64,000 bases of DNA from Providencia alcalifaciens (GCA_025961275.1 JAOQNJ010000001.1:3989353-4053352), one strand, 5' to 3'; shown: positions 31,807 to 43,353, counted from the first letter of the stretch. Notes: generated from the sequence alone by a model not told the origin. Program-made: numbers and translations.

Positions 31807-32286
31807 CTACTCAGTAATTATGCTATACAATTCATTATCACTTTGTGCAGATCTCAAACGCTTACAGAACGATTTATCTGCTAATTTTTTAGCAATCAGC
31901 GAAAGTGTATGCAGGTGCGTTTTACACTGATCAGCCGGTACAAGTAGTGCAAAAAGAAGATCAACGGGTTGATTATCAATTGCATCAAATGTAATCGGAT
32001 CTTCTAAGTGTAAAAATACACCAACAGCTTGCGCATGTTCACCTTCTGCTAACTTGCCATGAGGAATTGCAATTCCCCCACCAATACCTGTTGTTCCAAC
32101 TTTTTCTCTGGTCAGTAAAGCTTCAAATACCGTATTTTCCGGTAATCCCAACTCTGCGGCAGCTAGCTCACTAATAACCTCTAATGCTTTTTTCTTACTC
32201 GTGCAAACGAGGTTGTTACGTGTACAGGCTTGAGATAACACGACGCTTAATTGGATTTCTATATCACTATTCATTTTATTGTTCAC
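31807..32286 (-). CDS. ptsN: Nitrogen PTS enzyme IIA (PtsN, EIIA-Ntr)
   Basis: Terminal phospho-acceptor of the nitrogen PTS, which regulates potassium uptake and other targets. A 159-residue PTS_EIIA type-2 domain with the phosphorylated His76 in GGGIAIPHGKL and THLHTLSLIAKKLADK further on. Slightly shorter than E. coli (163). It lies downstream of rpoN-hpf as usual, behind an R1 repeat and a hairpin. Confidence 0.96.
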   Translation of the reverse strand: MNNKMNSDIEIQLSVVLSQACTRNNLVCTSKKKALEVISELAAAELGLPENTVFEALLTREKVGTTGIGGGIAIPHGKLAEGEHAQAVGVFLHLEDPITFDAIDNQPVDLLFALLVPADQCKTHLHTLSLIAKKLADKSFCKRLRSAQSDNELYSIITE

Positions 32287-32293
32287 TTAGGAC

Positions 32294-32325
32294 TACAAAA
32301 CCAGGTGGGGAGTACCACCTGGTTT
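32294..32325 (-). terminator. Terminator-like hairpin between hpf and ptsN
   Basis: AAACCAGGTGG pairs perfectly with CCACCTGGTTT (11 bp, 6-nt loop). On the minus strand UUUUGU follows, 12 nt before the ptsN start codon. It may end the rpoN-hpf message or attenuate ptsN. Confidence 0.75.
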
Positions 32326-32339
32326 GAAACATTTATACC

Positions 32340-32444
32340 CGTCATACTTCAAGTTGCCTCGTTATTGATTGCACTCTGAGCCATCGACTCTCTAGATAGC
32401 TTCATGTGTTGCCTAAAGGTAACTCAAATTATTTTGGGAATATA
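32340..32444. repeat. R1 (ERIC-like) repeat between hpf and ptsN
   Basis: Ends CGTCATACTTCAAGTTGCCT and GTAACTCAAATTATTTTGGGA are clear; the core is diverged and shortened. Confidence 0.8.
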
Positions 32445-32450
32445 AATGTA

Positions 32451-32738
32451 TTAGTGTTGTCTGAGTTTTTCTTTATGCTTGGTTAATTGGCGCGATAGCT
32501 TATCTACCAACTGATCGATTGCAGCGTACATATCACTTTCTTCCGCTGACGCATGGAGTTCTGCACCATTAACCTGCACGGTTGCTTCAGCAATTTGCTG
32601 AACTTTTTCAACTTTTAGAACGACTTGAATGCCATTGATACGATCAAATAATTGCTCTAATTTTCTGACTTTTTTCTCAATAGTTTCACGTAATGCAGGG
32701 GTGACTTCAATATTGTGACCAGTAATCTGAAATTCCAT
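32451..32738 (-). CDS. hpf: Ribosome hibernation promoting factor HPF
   Basis: Binds the 30S A/P region and promotes 100S dimers in stationary phase. The 95 residues equal E. coli HPF: MEFQITGHNIEVTPALRE start, EATVQVNGAELHASAEESDMYAAID, and LTKHKEKLRQH end. The protein is short, without the long-HPF tail. It follows rpoN by 22 nt. Confidence 0.96.
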   Translation of the reverse strand: MEFQITGHNIEVTPALRETIEKKVRKLEQLFDRINGIQVVLKVEKVQQIAEATVQVNGAELHASAEESDMYAAIDQLVDKLSRQLTKHKEKLRQH

Positions 32739-32760
32739 ACAATCTTCCTTATTTTGTCAA

Positions 32761-34206
32761 TTAAACCAATTTTTTACGTTGGTTTGAGGGCGGAATGGAT
32801 AAAGATTCACGATACTTAGCAACAGTTCGACGCGCAACTTGAATGCCTTGTTCGGCTATCATGCTTGTCAATTTACTATCACTCAATGGTTTCGCTGGAT
32901 TTTCAGCTGCAACCAGTTTTTTCACCAACGCACGTATTGCTGTGGAGGAGGCTTCCCCACCAGTATCTGTGCTGACGTGGCTGGAGAAAAAATACTTCAA
33001 CTCGAAAATGCCCCTAGGACTATGGAGAAATTTTTGAGTTGTTACCCTTGAAATCGTCGATTCATGCATATCCACTTGATAAGCAATATCTGCCAATATC
33101 ATGGGTTTCATGTGTTCATCACCGAGTTCAAAGAATTCTTGCTGTTGTTCAACAATACAAGTTGCTACTTTTAACAAAGTTTCATTACGGCTTTCTAAGC
33201 TTTTTATCAGCCATTTTGCATTTTGTAAATTACTACGAATATATTGTGAGTCGCTTTCGTTTACTGAATTTTTTATCAACGAAGCATAATGGTTATTAAT
33301 ACCTAATTTTGGAATGCTATCTGTATTTAATTCAACTTGCCAGTGTCCGCTGACTTTTTTCACCAGAACATCCGGAATAACATATTCGGACTCTTCAGTA
33401 TTGATGGATTGTCCAGGTTTTGGATTTAATGCCAATATCAAGTCGATAGCCGTTTTTAAGGCATCTTCTTTTAGTCGGGTCAATTTCGCCAATTGACGAA
33501 AATCCCGATTAGCGAGTAAATCAATATGCTGGCTAATGATGAGCCGTGCTTCAGCTAACCCTTCGGTCTCTTTCGGGTAAAGAGAGAGTTGAATTAATAA
33601 ACATTCTTTGAGATCTTGTGCTGCAACGCCAAGTGGGTCAAAGTGCTGAATACGTTTTAAAACAGCAACAACTTCTTCAATTGTAATATCTGGATTATCA
33701 ATTCCCTCATGAATATCACCAATTGGGGAAGTGAGGTAGCCTGAATCATCAATTGAATCAATAATAGCAGTGGCAATAGCACGGTCTGTATCGGTAAAAG
33801 GGGTTAGCTCTGCTTGCCAAACCAAATAGTCTTGCAGTGTTTGAGTGGTTTCCCCTTGGTACACTGGCAGTTCATCATAGCTATAGTCATTCGTGGTTCC
33901 CGATGGAGTACCAGCAGAGTAGATTTCATCCCAATCAGCATCAAGAGGAAGTTCATCTGGCATATCCGTTTTTTCGAGAGCATCCTTGGTATCGATTTCA
34001 CTACTATCAGTATCACTATCGATGTTGTCGATAGAATCCGATTCTGCCGTGTTTTCTTCTTGTTCAAGAAGTGGATTCGTTTCCAATGCGAGTTGAATTT
34101 CTTGCTGTAGCTCAAGTGTAGAGAGTTGCAACAGACGAATAGCCTGCTGCAACTGTGGGGTCATTGCCAGTTGTTGACTGATTTTGAGCTGCAAACTTTG
34201 CTTCAT
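32761..34206 (-). CDS. rpoN: RNA polymerase sigma-54 factor RpoN
   Basis: Alternative sigma factor for nitrogen-regulated and other enhancer-dependent promoters. The 481-residue protein has an N-terminal Gln/Leu-rich region I ([20 protein letters not shown]), an acidic region II (~50-110), the core-binding region, an HTH, and the RpoN box as [12 protein letters not shown] near the C-terminus. It lies 44 nt after lptB, as in E. coli. Confidence 0.98.
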   Translation of the reverse strand: MKQSLQLKISQQLAMTPQLQQAIRLLQLSTLELQQEIQLALETNPLLEQEENTAESDSIDNIDSDTDSSEIDTKDALEKTDMPDELPLDADWDEIYSAGTPSGTTNDYSYDELPVYQGETTQTLQDYLVWQAELTPFTDTDRAIATAIIDSIDDSGYLTSPIGDIHEGIDNPDITIEEVVAVLKRIQHFDPLGVAAQDLKECLLIQLSLYPKETEGLAEARLIISQHIDLLANRDFRQLAKLTRLKEDALKTAIDLILALNPKPGQSINTEESEYVIPDVLVKKVSGHWQVELNTDSIPKLGINNHYASLIKNSVNESDSQYIRSNLQNAKWLIKSLESRNETLLKVATCIVEQQQEFFELGDEHMKPMILADIAYQVDMHESTISRVTTQKFLHSPRGIFELKYFFSSHVSTDTGGEASSTAIRALVKKLVAAENPAKPLSDSKLTSMIAEQGIQVARRTVAKYRESLSIPPSNQRKKLV

Positions 34207-34250
34207 GTATGCGTATTTATCTCCACCTCAATTAAGATACGACCGACATC

Positions 34251-34976
34251 TTACAATCGGAAACCTTCACCTAAATAAACACGTTTTACTTGCTCGTTTT
34301 CAAGGATCATTTCTGGTGTCCCATGTGCTATCAGATGACCTTGACTCACAATATAGGCTCTTTCACAGACATCCAATGTTTCACGTACGTTATGGTCGGT
34401 GATCAGAACACCTAATCCATAATCACGTAGATGCTGGATGATTTTTTTGATATCCAAAACTGAAATAGGGTCAACACCTGCAAATGGCTCATCTAGCAAG
34501 ATAAATTTTGGGTTTGCAGCCAATGCGCGAGCGATTTCAACACGACGGCGCTCTCCGCCAGAGAGTGATTGCCCGATACTATTACGCAGATGTGTAATAC
34601 TAAATTCTTCCATTAACTCCTCGGCACGTTCTTTGCGTTGGTCCGAGTTGAGGTCATGGCGTATTTCTAGCACAGCCATCAGATTATCATAAACACTCAA
34701 GCGACGAAAAATTGAGGCTTCTTGCGGAAGATAACCAATACCTCTGCGAGCACGTTCATGAAGAGGCAGTAGGCTAATATCTTCGCCATCAATAGTAATT
34801 TTGCCTGCATCCCGCTGGACAATGCCGACCACCATATAAAAGGTGGTCGTTTTGCCTGCGCCATTGGGACCCAGAAGGCCGACAATTTCCCCAGATTTAA
34901 CTTCTAGGCTGACGTCTTCAACCACCTTGCGTTTTTTATATGCTTTTGCCAGATTCTCTGCGGTTAATGTAGCCAT
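34251..34976 (-). CDS. lptB: LPS export ABC transporter ATPase LptB
   Basis: Cytoplasmic ATPase of LptB2FGC, which extracts LPS from the inner membrane. The 241 residues equal E. coli. Walker A is [14 protein letters not shown], the signature is [16 protein letters not shown], and Walker B is [13 protein letters not shown]. It starts 5 nt after lptA. Confidence 0.98.
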   Translation of the reverse strand: MATLTAENLAKAYKKRKVVEDVSLEVKSGEIVGLLGPNGAGKTTTFYMVVGIVQRDAGKITIDGEDISLLPLHERARRGIGYLPQEASIFRRLSVYDNLMAVLEIRHDLNSDQRKERAEELMEEFSITHLRNSIGQSLSGGERRRVEIARALAANPKFILLDEPFAGVDPISVLDIKKIIQHLRDYGLGVLITDHNVRETLDVCERAYIVSQGHLIAHGTPEMILENEQVKRVYLGEGFRL

Positions 34977-34981
34977 AACAA

Positions 34982-35530
34982 TTATTTACTCTTTCCGTTG
35001 TTTGCTGCAGGGCCTTTTTCCTGAAGCTGGGATGGCAGCAATACTGTCGTGACACGTTTACCTTTATCACTAAAAGCTTCCATTTGCTGTGTTGGTACAA
35101 CATAGGTGATTTTATCACCTTTAATATTGCTGTCTAATTGCTCAAGATACGCATCACCCGTTAACGTTAGTAGTTCTTTATCTACTTCATAGCGGGCTTT
35201 AGTTGCATGGCCTTTAATGGGTTTACCATCATCTTGTAATTGATAGAAGGTTACTGGTGTACCGTAGGCTTCTATCGTAATCTTGTCGGAATTACTGCTT
35301 GGGCGTGTCACAACCACTTTGTTCGCTCTAATATCTATAGAGCCTTGTTTAATAATCACATCATCTGTAAAAGTGGTGACGTTTTTTTCTAAATCAAGGG
35401 ATTGTTTAACAGAATTAATAGTCATTGGCTGCTGAGTGTCAGTTTTCAACGCCAAAGCAGGTACGCTAAGAGCAAAAATTGCGCTGGCAACAGCTCCTTG
35501 AATAAAGCGTTTTTTATTTATTTGGTTCAT
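34982..35530 (-). CDS. lptA: LPS transport periplasmic protein LptA
   Basis: Periplasmic bridge protein of the Lpt machine. The 182-residue protein has a signal peptide (cleavage expected after PALA, ~residue 28) and the OstA-like core with [30 protein letters not shown] and [13 protein letters not shown]. It overlaps lptC by 17 nt. Confidence 0.97.
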   Translation of the reverse strand: MNQINKKRFIQGAVASAIFALSVPALALKTDTQQPMTINSVKQSLDLEKNVTTFTDDVIIKQGSIDIRANKVVVTRPSSNSDKITIEAYGTPVTFYQLQDDGKPIKGHATKARYEVDKELLTLTGDAYLEQLDSNIKGDKITYVVPTQQMEAFSDKGKRVTTVLLPSQLQEKGPAANNGKSK

Positions 35531-36107
35531 TTTTTTGCTCTTCTTTTTGTAGCACGTAATGTGTTTTCACATCTTCAATTAACTCTGCAGTTCTTGAACG
35601 CAGATTACCGCGCATTTTTAAACCTGTAGAATTAAGGCCTTGCCCGATAATAGTAACTTTGTCATCAGATGAGACATCTTGTGTAACTAGGTTGATGACT
35701 GCACTTTGTGTCGAAATTCGTTGAATCTGAGAATCAGGACTTAAACTATCTACTTCTACAGTATCATACAGATAGAGAACCCTATCATTCGTTAATTTGG
35801 CTTTTTTTGATCGCACTGTCCAAGTTGGAATACCGGCTTCGTTGTAGGTCGTTAAAACAGGTTTAGTGAACCAAGTTACTTTTTCCACAGTATAGTTATC
35901 AATTTTTTCTGACACTAATTTATAGGCCAAGTCACCGACGAGATTATAGACGAAAGTTACTGAATCATCAGTTTGATAATTAGGCTGGCTGTTATCTTCT
36001 AATTGGTCTGTTTGGGTATCGGTATCATAACCCGCTAAATTCCAACCAATCAGACCAAGTGCAATTAATGATAACAAGATAATTAACCACTTTTTAGTGT
36101 TGCTCAT
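35514..36107 (-). CDS. lptC: LPS export protein LptC
   Basis: Bitopic inner-membrane component that passes LPS from LptBFG to LptA. The 197-residue protein has an N-terminal membrane helix (residues ~7-25), then a beta-jellyroll domain with TKPVLTTYNEAGIPTWTVRS. The C-terminus overlaps lptA. It lies 15 nt after kdsC. Confidence 0.95.
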   Translation of the reverse strand: MSNTKKWLIILLSLIALGLIGWNLAGYDTDTQTDQLEDNSQPNYQTDDSVTFVYNLVGDLAYKLVSEKIDNYTVEKVTWFTKPVLTTYNEAGIPTWTVRSKKAKLTNDRVLYLYDTVEVDSLSPDSQIQRISTQSAVINLVTQDVSSDDKVTIIGQGLNSTGLKMRGNLRSRTAELIEDVKTHYVLQKEEQKNEPNK

Positions 36108-36122
36108 GAGTATATTTATTCT

Positions 36123-36683
36123 TTAAATCGATAAGCCTTTAGCTTCTTCCAGTTTATTTTGTGCAAGAAGGATTAGGTCACAAAGTTCACGAACAGCGCC
36201 TTTACCGCCACTAATACGCGTGACGTAGTCAGCTTTCGGTAACAGTATGGGATGCGCATCAGCGACTGCAACAGAGAGGCCTACTTTAGCCATCACTGGC
36301 CAGTCAATAAGGTCATCCCCAATATAGGCAATCTCTTCACCAGTTAACGTCAGTGTATCTAACAGTTCATGATACGCCAAAAGCTTATCGCTTTGACCTT
36401 GGTAAAGATATGTAATGCCTAGCGTCTTTGCGCGATCTTCAAGTAGTTTTGCTTTTCTACCTGTAATAATGGCAACTTCAATATCTGAAGTGAGTAAACA
36501 ACGTATTCCATAACCATCACGGACATTAAATGCTTTAAATTCTTCGCCATTATTTCCCATGTAAATGAGCCCGTCTGACATGACTCCATCGACATCACAG
36601 ATTAATAATTTAATCTTAGCCGCTTTTTGCAAAATAGTCTGGCTGACAGGGCCATAACAGGTACTCTGATAGTGAGGATCCAT
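36123..36683 (-). CDS. kdsC: 3-deoxy-manno-octulosonate-8-phosphatase
   Basis: HAD-family phosphatase that releases Kdo from Kdo-8-phosphate. The 186-residue protein has motif I as LLICDVDGVMSDGLIY, motif II region VAIITGRKAK, and motif IV IAYIGDDLIDWPVM. It lies 15 nt after kdsD in the kdsD-kdsC-lptCAB run. Confidence 0.97.
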   Translation of the reverse strand: MDPHYQSTCYGPVSQTILQKAAKIKLLICDVDGVMSDGLIYMGNNGEEFKAFNVRDGYGIRCLLTSDIEVAIITGRKAKLLEDRAKTLGITYLYQGQSDKLLAYHELLDTLTLTGEEIAYIGDDLIDWPVMAKVGLSVAVADAHPILLPKADYVTRISGGKGAVRELCDLILLAQNKLEEAKGLSI

Positions 36684-36698
36684 AATTATTCCTTTCTG

Positions 36699-37679
36699 TT
36701 ACACAACACCTGCTTGTAGAAGGTCATGCATATGCAGGACACCAACTAACTTATTTTCTTCGGCAACCATCAATGAAGTAACATGTCTGGATTGCATAAG
36801 GTTTAAAGCCTCTACTGCGAGAATATTGGGTGAAATTCTAATCCCACCTGGGGTCATAACATCCGCAATTTTGGCGTTATTAAGGTCGATACCCATATCA
36901 AAAATTCGACGCAAATCTCCATCAGTAAAAATACCAGCAATATTCATATCGTCATCACAAATAACGGCCATACCTAACTTTTTACGAGTAATCTCAATTA
37001 ATGCTTCACGTAACGTTGCAGTTTGGGGAATGTGGGGGATATCATCACCGACGCTCATTAAATCACGAACTAAAAGTAAAAGTTTGCGCCCAAGTGCGCC
37101 ACCTGGGTGGGAGAGTGCGAAATCTTCTGGTGTAAAGCCTCTCGCAGTCAGTAAGGCAATTGCTAATGCATCACCCATTACTAATGCAGCTGTTGTACTT
37201 GTCGTTGGTGCAAGTCCTAATGGGCACGCCTCTCTTGGAACTTTAACGCATAAATGGACATCGGCATATTTACCCATATTACTGTTTGGATTATTTGTCA
37301 TACAGATCAATGGGACTTTAATACGTTTTAAAACAGGTAATAAAGCAATAATTTCGCCTGACTCGCCTGAATTAGAGATTGCCAATACAATATCTTTACT
37401 ACTGATCATGCCTAAATCCCCATGGCTGGCTTCACCAGGATGGACAAAGAAGGATGGTGTGCCTGTACTCGCTAATGTCGCTGCGATTTTTCGGCCAATA
37501 TGTCCAGATTTCCCCATACCCATCACCACGACCTTTCCTTGACAGCTAAAAATTAGCTGGCAAGCACGACTAAAATCGTCATTAATGTACTGTTCTAAGT
37601 TTTTTAGGCCTTCACTTTCGATATGGAGAACTTCTTTTCCTACTTGCTGAAAATCGATGTTTGACATTTTCTGTTCCAT
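36699..37679 (-). CDS. kdsD: D-arabinose-5-phosphate isomerase
   Basis: Converts ribulose-5-P to arabinose-5-P for Kdo synthesis. An N-terminal SIS domain (VVMGMGKSGHIGRKIAATLA, HPGEASHGDLGMI, SNSGESGEI) precedes two CBS domains. Starts at 37679 or 37667 are both possible; the latter has GGAACAG upstream and would give 322 residues. In E. coli yrbG precedes it; here it is absent. Confidence 0.97.
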   Translation of the reverse strand: MEQKMSNIDFQQVGKEVLHIESEGLKNLEQYINDDFSRACQLIFSCQGKVVVMGMGKSGHIGRKIAATLASTGTPSFFVHPGEASHGDLGMISSKDIVLAISNSGESGEIIALLPVLKRIKVPLICMTNNPNSNMGKYADVHLCVKVPREACPLGLAPTTSTTAALVMGDALAIALLTARGFTPEDFALSHPGGALGRKLLLLVRDLMSVGDDIPHIPQTATLREALIEITRKKLGMAVICDDDMNIAGIFTDGDLRRIFDMGIDLNNAKIADVMTPGGIRISPNILAVEALNLMQSRHVTSLMVAEENKLVGVLHMHDLLQAGVV

Positions 37680-38404
37680 AAGTAGCTTTTCAGTTAATCG
37701 GATTAGCGAGCGCGAATTGTATAACGAATACTTACTGTCAGTAAGTGCTTTGTCAATTCAGTCGAATATTAATTGTACTTTAATGAGTAAAAACAGTGTT
37801 GAAGCCAACAAAATCGAATTAGACGAAGGGTTTACCTTTTATTAGCATCATAAACTAAATAAAAAATAAGAAACTTTAGTATTCTCAATTAATAACAAAT
37901 TTTTAGAGTCTAAGAGCTATCTGGTTCAATTGTGCAAAATAATGGTTAACTATAAATAATATTTCTGTTTTATATATCAGTTAAATGAGCGCGCGCCATG
38001 ATTTTTTTGTGCAATTGTTGATTCGCTTACTGAGTAAATACACGCATTTTTGTTATATATTTAAGTGTTTTAACTTAAATTAAATGTGAGAATCATCTTA
38101 AAAAATCTGTGTGCTCAAGTTTTAAAAAACATATTGGTGCACTCATAGATATATTTGAGGGGCTATCTGCCTAAAATGATTTGAGTTGTATTTAGATCAG
38201 TTAGAAGCGTTTCCCTAACTCTGTTATCAATGCCTAATTTTTTGCGCTTAGGTAAAGCTGACCACGATACTTCTCGAAACACGGCGGGTATAATACTATT
38301 AATAAATCGCATGCATATTAGACGCTTTTTGTTTTGTCTTTCTGTAAGACCGTATCTCTAGGGACTGTTAATCTTTTGCTTATTATTTTTACTGTATTAA
38401 CTTA
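37680..38404. other. Spacer between divergent kdsD and mlaF; yrbG missing
   Basis: No gene is seen in about 700 bp. E. coli has the cation antiporter gene yrbG here. Possible R1 debris is near 38160-38200 (CTAAAATGATTTGAGTTG). TCTCTAGGGACTG at 38355-38367 recurs near 51056 and belongs to extended similarity with the R2 copy there. Promoters for kdsD and mlaF must lie here but I cannot place them. Confidence 0.45.
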
Positions 38405-38516
38405 TTAAAATAAAAGTAATTTTTCGCTATATTGAGTGGATCTTGCCTAGTTCACTAGGCTGCTAACTACCTGCTTTGCTTTTTTTATCTAAAGTAAAGC
38501 CGTTGAATTCGAATGA
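38405..38516 (+). repeat. R2 repeat, copy upstream of mlaF
   Basis: Core ATTTTTCGCTATATTGAGTG, then GATCTTGCCTAG and an ACTAGGC half-palindrome, then TTTTGC-rich sequence and the right end CGTTGAATTCGAATGA. It aligns over more than 100 bp with the copy near 51178-51287. It ends about 50 bp before the mlaF start, so it may lie in the mRNA leader. Confidence 0.7.
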
Positions 38517-38567
38517 CAATCGATCTTTAAAGCTCAACAGCCTTTAGCGCGATTAAAAATAAAACTC

Positions 38568-39395
38568 ATGAAGTCACGAGCTATCAAACAAATGCAAGCA
38601 CAAATAGACAACTTAATTGAAGTACGTAACATGTCTTTTATTCGTGGCACTAGGACAATATTTGAAAATATTAACCTGACCGTACCACGAGGTAAAATTA
38701 CAGCAATCATGGGGCCATCAGGGATTGGTAAGACAACCCTCTTGCGTCTAATTGGTGGGCAATTACGCCCAAATCAAGGTGAAATTTGGTTTGATGGTGA
38801 TAATATTCCTGCCTTATCTCGTTCAAAACTTTATCAGTCTCGTAAAAAAATGAGTATGTTATTCCAGTCTGGCGCTTTATTTACCGATATGGATGTTTTC
38901 AATAATGTGGCATTTCCTTTGCGTGAACATACTAATTTGCCTGAGTCATTGATTCATACAACGGTGATGATGAAATTAGAAGCTGTCGGGCTCCGTGGTG
39001 CAGCAAAATTGATGCCTTCTGAATTGTCGGGAGGGATGGCAAGGCGAGCCGCATTAGCGCGCTCAATTGCGCTGGATCCAGATTTAATTATGTTTGATGA
39101 GCCTTTTGTGGGACAAGATCCGATTACCATGGGTGTGTTAGTTAAGCTTATTGATGAGCTTAACCAAGCATTAGGTGTCACTTGTGTGGTTGTTTCTCAT
39201 GATGTTCCTGAAGTTCTTAGTATTGCAGATAAGGCTTATATAGTGGCTCAGCAGCACGTGATAGCGCAAGGAACGGGTGATGAACTCCGAAATAATCAAG
39301 ATCCTCGCGTTAGGCAATTTTTAGATGGTATCGCTGATGGGCCTGTACCATTCCGTTTCCCCGCCAATGATTATCTGGCTGATTTATTAGGGTAA
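38568..39395 (+). CDS. mlaF: Phospholipid ABC transporter ATPase MlaF
   Basis: ATPase of the MlaFEDB complex, which keeps phospholipids out of the outer leaflet. Walker A is IMGPSGIGKTTLLRL, the signature is SELSGGMARRAALAR, and Walker B is LIMFDEPFVGQDP. The start is uncertain: ATG 38568 (275 residues) or ATG 38592 (267, nearer to E. coli's 269); neither has a clear ribosome binding site. Confidence 0.96.
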   Translation: MKSRAIKQMQAQIDNLIEVRNMSFIRGTRTIFENINLTVPRGKITAIMGPSGIGKTTLLRLIGGQLRPNQGEIWFDGDNIPALSRSKLYQSRKKMSMLFQSGALFTDMDVFNNVAFPLREHTNLPESLIHTTVMMKLEAVGLRGAAKLMPSELSGGMARRAALARSIALDPDLIMFDEPFVGQDPITMGVLVKLIDELNQALGVTCVVVSHDVPEVLSIADKAYIVAQQHVIAQGTGDELRNNQDPRVRQFLDGIADGPVPFRFPANDYLADLLG

Positions 39396-39401
39396 AATAA
39401 G

Positions 39402-40184
39402 ATGATAGTAAAGGCAATCGCTGCCTTCGGACGTCGGTGGATTGAAGTTTTTTCGGCTTTTGGACGAGCGGGCTATATGCTGTTTCGTGCTTTAATTGGA
39501 AAACCAGAATTTTCCAAACAATGGCCATTATTAATCAAGCAACTGTATTCAGTTGGTGTGCAATCACTAACAATTGTTGCTGTTTCAGGGCTCTTCATTG
39601 GTATGGTGCTCGGGCTACAGGGATATTTAGTCCTGACAACGTTTAACGCAGAAGCTAGCCTTGGTATGATGGTGGCACTCTCACTATTACGTGAATTAGG
39701 CCCCGTGGTGACAGCGCTACTATTTGCGGGACGCGCAGGCTCTGCACTTACTGCAGAGATAGGCTTGATGAAAGCCACTGAGCAAATTTCTAGCCTTGAA
39801 ATGATGGCAGTGGATCCGCTACGGCGGGTTATTGCTCCACGTTTTTGGGCCGGTTTTATCAGTATGCCATTATTATCACTGATATTTGTTGCTGTAGGTA
39901 TCCTCGGTGGGGCATTAGTTGGCGTAGATTGGAAAGGGATTGATGAAGGGTTCTTTTGGTCTTCAATGCAATCCTCCATAGATTGGCGACTGGATATTGT
40001 GAACTGCTTTATCAAGAGTTTAGTTTTCGCCATTGCGGTGACCTGGATTGCATTATTCAATGGCTATGATGCGATCCCTACATCGGAAGGGATTAGCCAA
40101 GCGACAACACGAACCGTTGTTCATGCATCATTATCGGTTTTAGGTCTAGATTTTGTACTTACAGCACTGATGTTTGGGAACTAA
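39402..40184 (+). CDS. mlaE: Phospholipid ABC transporter permease MlaE
   Basis: Inner-membrane permease of the Mla complex. The 260 residues equal E. coli, with five or six hydrophobic segments and the MlaE-family core [20 protein letters not shown] followed by [19 protein letters not shown]. It starts 6 nt after mlaF and ends 3 nt before mlaD. Confidence 0.97.
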   Translation: MIVKAIAAFGRRWIEVFSAFGRAGYMLFRALIGKPEFSKQWPLLIKQLYSVGVQSLTIVAVSGLFIGMVLGLQGYLVLTTFNAEASLGMMVALSLLRELGPVVTALLFAGRAGSALTAEIGLMKATEQISSLEMMAVDPLRRVIAPRFWAGFISMPLLSLIFVAVGILGGALVGVDWKGIDEGFFWSSMQSSIDWRLDIVNCFIKSLVFAIAVTWIALFNGYDAIPTSEGISQATTRTVVHASLSVLGLDFVLTALMFGN

Positions 40185-40187
40185 GTC

Positions 40188-40685
40188 ATGCAAAGTAAAA
40201 AAAGTGAAATATGGGTAGGGTGTTTTATGTTGCTGGCGATAGCTGCAATTATTTTTCTGTGTCTGAAAGTGGCTGATTTAAAATCGATTGGTAGTCAGTC
40301 AACCTATCAAATATCTGCGCCCTTTGAAAACATTGGTGGTTTGAAAAATGGCTCTCCCGTTAAAGTGGGCGGTGTTGTGGTAGGTAGAGTGTCCAGTATT
40401 ACACTCAACAAAGATAACTATGTACCTGAGGTCAAAATTGATCTATTGAGTCAATATGACAATATCCCTGACTCAAGTTCGTTATCAATAAGAACATCAG
40501 GTCTATTGGGTGAGCAATACATTGCAATGAACATTGGTCCTGATGATGAAGAGTTAGGTATTGCTATTTTGAAAAATGGAGGCCGTCTCGAAGACACTAA
40601 ACCTGCAATAGTTTTAGAAGATTTGATTGGGCAATTCCTATATAAGAGCGGTGATAGCCAAGGCGCTGAACCTGCAAAGCATTGA
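40188..40685 (+). CDS. mlaD: Phospholipid-binding MCE protein MlaD
   Basis: Anchored hexameric MCE-ring protein. The 165-residue protein has an N-terminal transmembrane helix (~8-26) and an MCE domain with FENIGGLKNGSPVKVGGVVV and IRTSGLLGEQYIAM. It is about 18 residues shorter than E. coli MlaD at the C-terminus. Confidence 0.96.
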   Translation: MQSKKSEIWVGCFMLLAIAAIIFLCLKVADLKSIGSQSTYQISAPFENIGGLKNGSPVKVGGVVVGRVSSITLNKDNYVPEVKIDLLSQYDNIPDSSSLSIRTSGLLGEQYIAMNIGPDDEELGIAILKNGGRLEDTKPAIVLEDLIGQFLYKSGDSQGAEPAKH

Positions 40686-40720
40686 TTCGAGATTAAATAC
40701 AAATTTAGAAGGAATAAATT

Positions 40721-41347
40721 ATGTTTAAGCGCTTAATGATGATCGCAATGCTGGCGATTGCACCTTTTGCAATGGCGATTGATCAAACTAACCCCTATAA
40801 ACTTATGGATGAAGCAGCAGAGAAAACGTTCACAAGATTGACGAATGAACAGGTCCAAATTCGTAAAGATCCTGATTACTTACGGACAATTGTCCGTGAA
40901 GAACTGCTGCCTTATGTACAAATTAAATATGCTGGCGCATTAGTTTTAGGTACCTATTATAAAAGTGCGACCCCTGCGCAACGTGATGCATATTTTACCG
41001 CTTTTGAAGATTATCTTGAGCAAGTTTATGGCCAAGCATTAGCGATGTATCACGGCCAAACTTATCAAATAGCACCAGCTCAGCCCCTAGGAGATCAAAA
41101 TATTGTGGCAATCCGAGTCACCATTGTCGATCCTAATGGTCGCCCACCTGTTCGCCTTGATTTTCAATGGCGTAAAAACAGTAAAACAGGTTACTGGCAG
41201 GCATATGACATGATTGCTGAAGGTGTCAGTATGATCACTACAAAGCAAAACGAGTGGGGTGATATCCTACGTAAACAAGGTATTGATGGCTTGACGAAAC
41301 AACTTGAAATCAGTGCTAAGGCTCCAATTACGCTCGACGAGAAATAG
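40721..41347 (+). CDS. mlaC: Periplasmic phospholipid-binding protein MlaC
   Basis: Shuttles phospholipid between the MlaA-OmpC complex and MlaFEDB. The 208-residue protein has a signal peptide ([19 protein letters not shown]) and the Tol-Tol Ttg2 domain with [28 protein letters not shown] precedes the start. Confidence 0.97.
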   Translation: MFKRLMMIAMLAIAPFAMAIDQTNPYKLMDEAAEKTFTRLTNEQVQIRKDPDYLRTIVREELLPYVQIKYAGALVLGTYYKSATPAQRDAYFTAFEDYLEQVYGQALAMYHGQTYQIAPAQPLGDQNIVAIRVTIVDPNGRPPVRLDFQWRKNSKTGYWQAYDMIAEGVSMITTKQNEWGDILRKQGIDGLTKQLEISAKAPITLDEK

Positions 41348-41351
41348 CCAG

Positions 41352-41642
41352 ATGAGTAATGCTCTAGCGTGGGAAACATCAGCAAATACCTTGTTAATTT
41401 CGGGTACTCTAGGTAGAGAATCACTGATGGCACTTTGGGAAAAAAGGCAGTCTTTATTTGTGAAGATTGACCAACTCGATGTCTCAGGATTAAATCACGT
41501 TGATTCTACTGGGCTTGCCATGCTGGTGCGCCTTAAGGGCGAGTTTGAAACACAGAAACGTCCCCTAAAAATAGTGGGGATGAGTGATAATTTAACGACC
41601 CTGATGGATCTCTATGGTGTAAGTACATTATTACTAAGTTAA
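41352..41642 (+). CDS. mlaB: STAS-domain protein MlaB
   Basis: Cytoplasmic STAS-domain subunit that supports MlaF activity. The 96-residue protein has the STAS motif LDVSGLNHVDSTGLAMLVRL with the conserved Thr. I use ATG 41352 (MSNALAWE), 4 nt after the mlaC stop; a longer frame overlapping mlaC is not supported by the family. Confidence 0.93.
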   Translation: MSNALAWETSANTLLISGTLGRESLMALWEKRQSLFVKIDQLDVSGLNHVDSTGLAMLVRLKGEFETQKRPLKIVGMSDNLTTLMDLYGVSTLLLS

Positions 41643-41662
41643 GTCAGTTTATGTAAAAAAAG

Positions 41663-41698
41663 CGCCTCTACGTGTTTTTATGCACCAGAGGCGTTTTC
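41663..41698 (+). terminator. Terminator of the mla operon
   Basis: CGCCTCT pairs with AGAGGCG, with inner GTG/CAC pairs, followed by TTTTCTTT. It lies about 20 nt after mlaB and before ibaG. Confidence 0.82.
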
Positions 41699-41779
41699 TT
41701 TGGTTTAAGAATTGAGTGGGATCCTTTAGGATAGTCGTCTATTTATACCAATTACGAATAATCATAAAATTGAGTCATT

Positions 41780-42034
41780 ATGGAAACCAACGAAATAAGA
41801 CAAGTATTGATGGAGAAGCTTTCTCTGGATGAGGCCATCGTTAAAGGCGAAGGCAATCACTTTCAAGTTATTGCCGTCGGTGCCTTATTTGAAAATATGA
41901 GCAGAGTCAAACAGCAGCAAGCTGTTTATGCACCTTTGATGGAGTATATTGCGGATAACCGTATTCATGCGCTTTCAATTAAGGCATATACTCCCGCAGA
42001 GTGGGAACGCGATCGCAAGCTAAATGGTTTTTGA
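41780..42034 (+). CDS. ibaG: BolA-family protein IbaG
   Basis: An 84-residue BolA-like protein (E. coli YrbA/IbaG, same length), a glutaredoxin/iron-sulfur partner linked to acid stress. It shows [20 protein letters not shown] and [15 protein letters not shown]. It lies 50 nt before murA, as in E. coli. Confidence 0.95.
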   Translation: METNEIRQVLMEKLSLDEAIVKGEGNHFQVIAVGALFENMSRVKQQQAVYAPLMEYIADNRIHALSIKAYTPAEWERDRKLNGF

Positions 42035-42084
42035 TAAAAAAACCTGCGAACAGTATTTAAAATCTGAAATACGAGAGTAACTGA

Positions 42085-43347
<1,263 letters not shown>

Positions 43348-43353
43348 ATTTTC

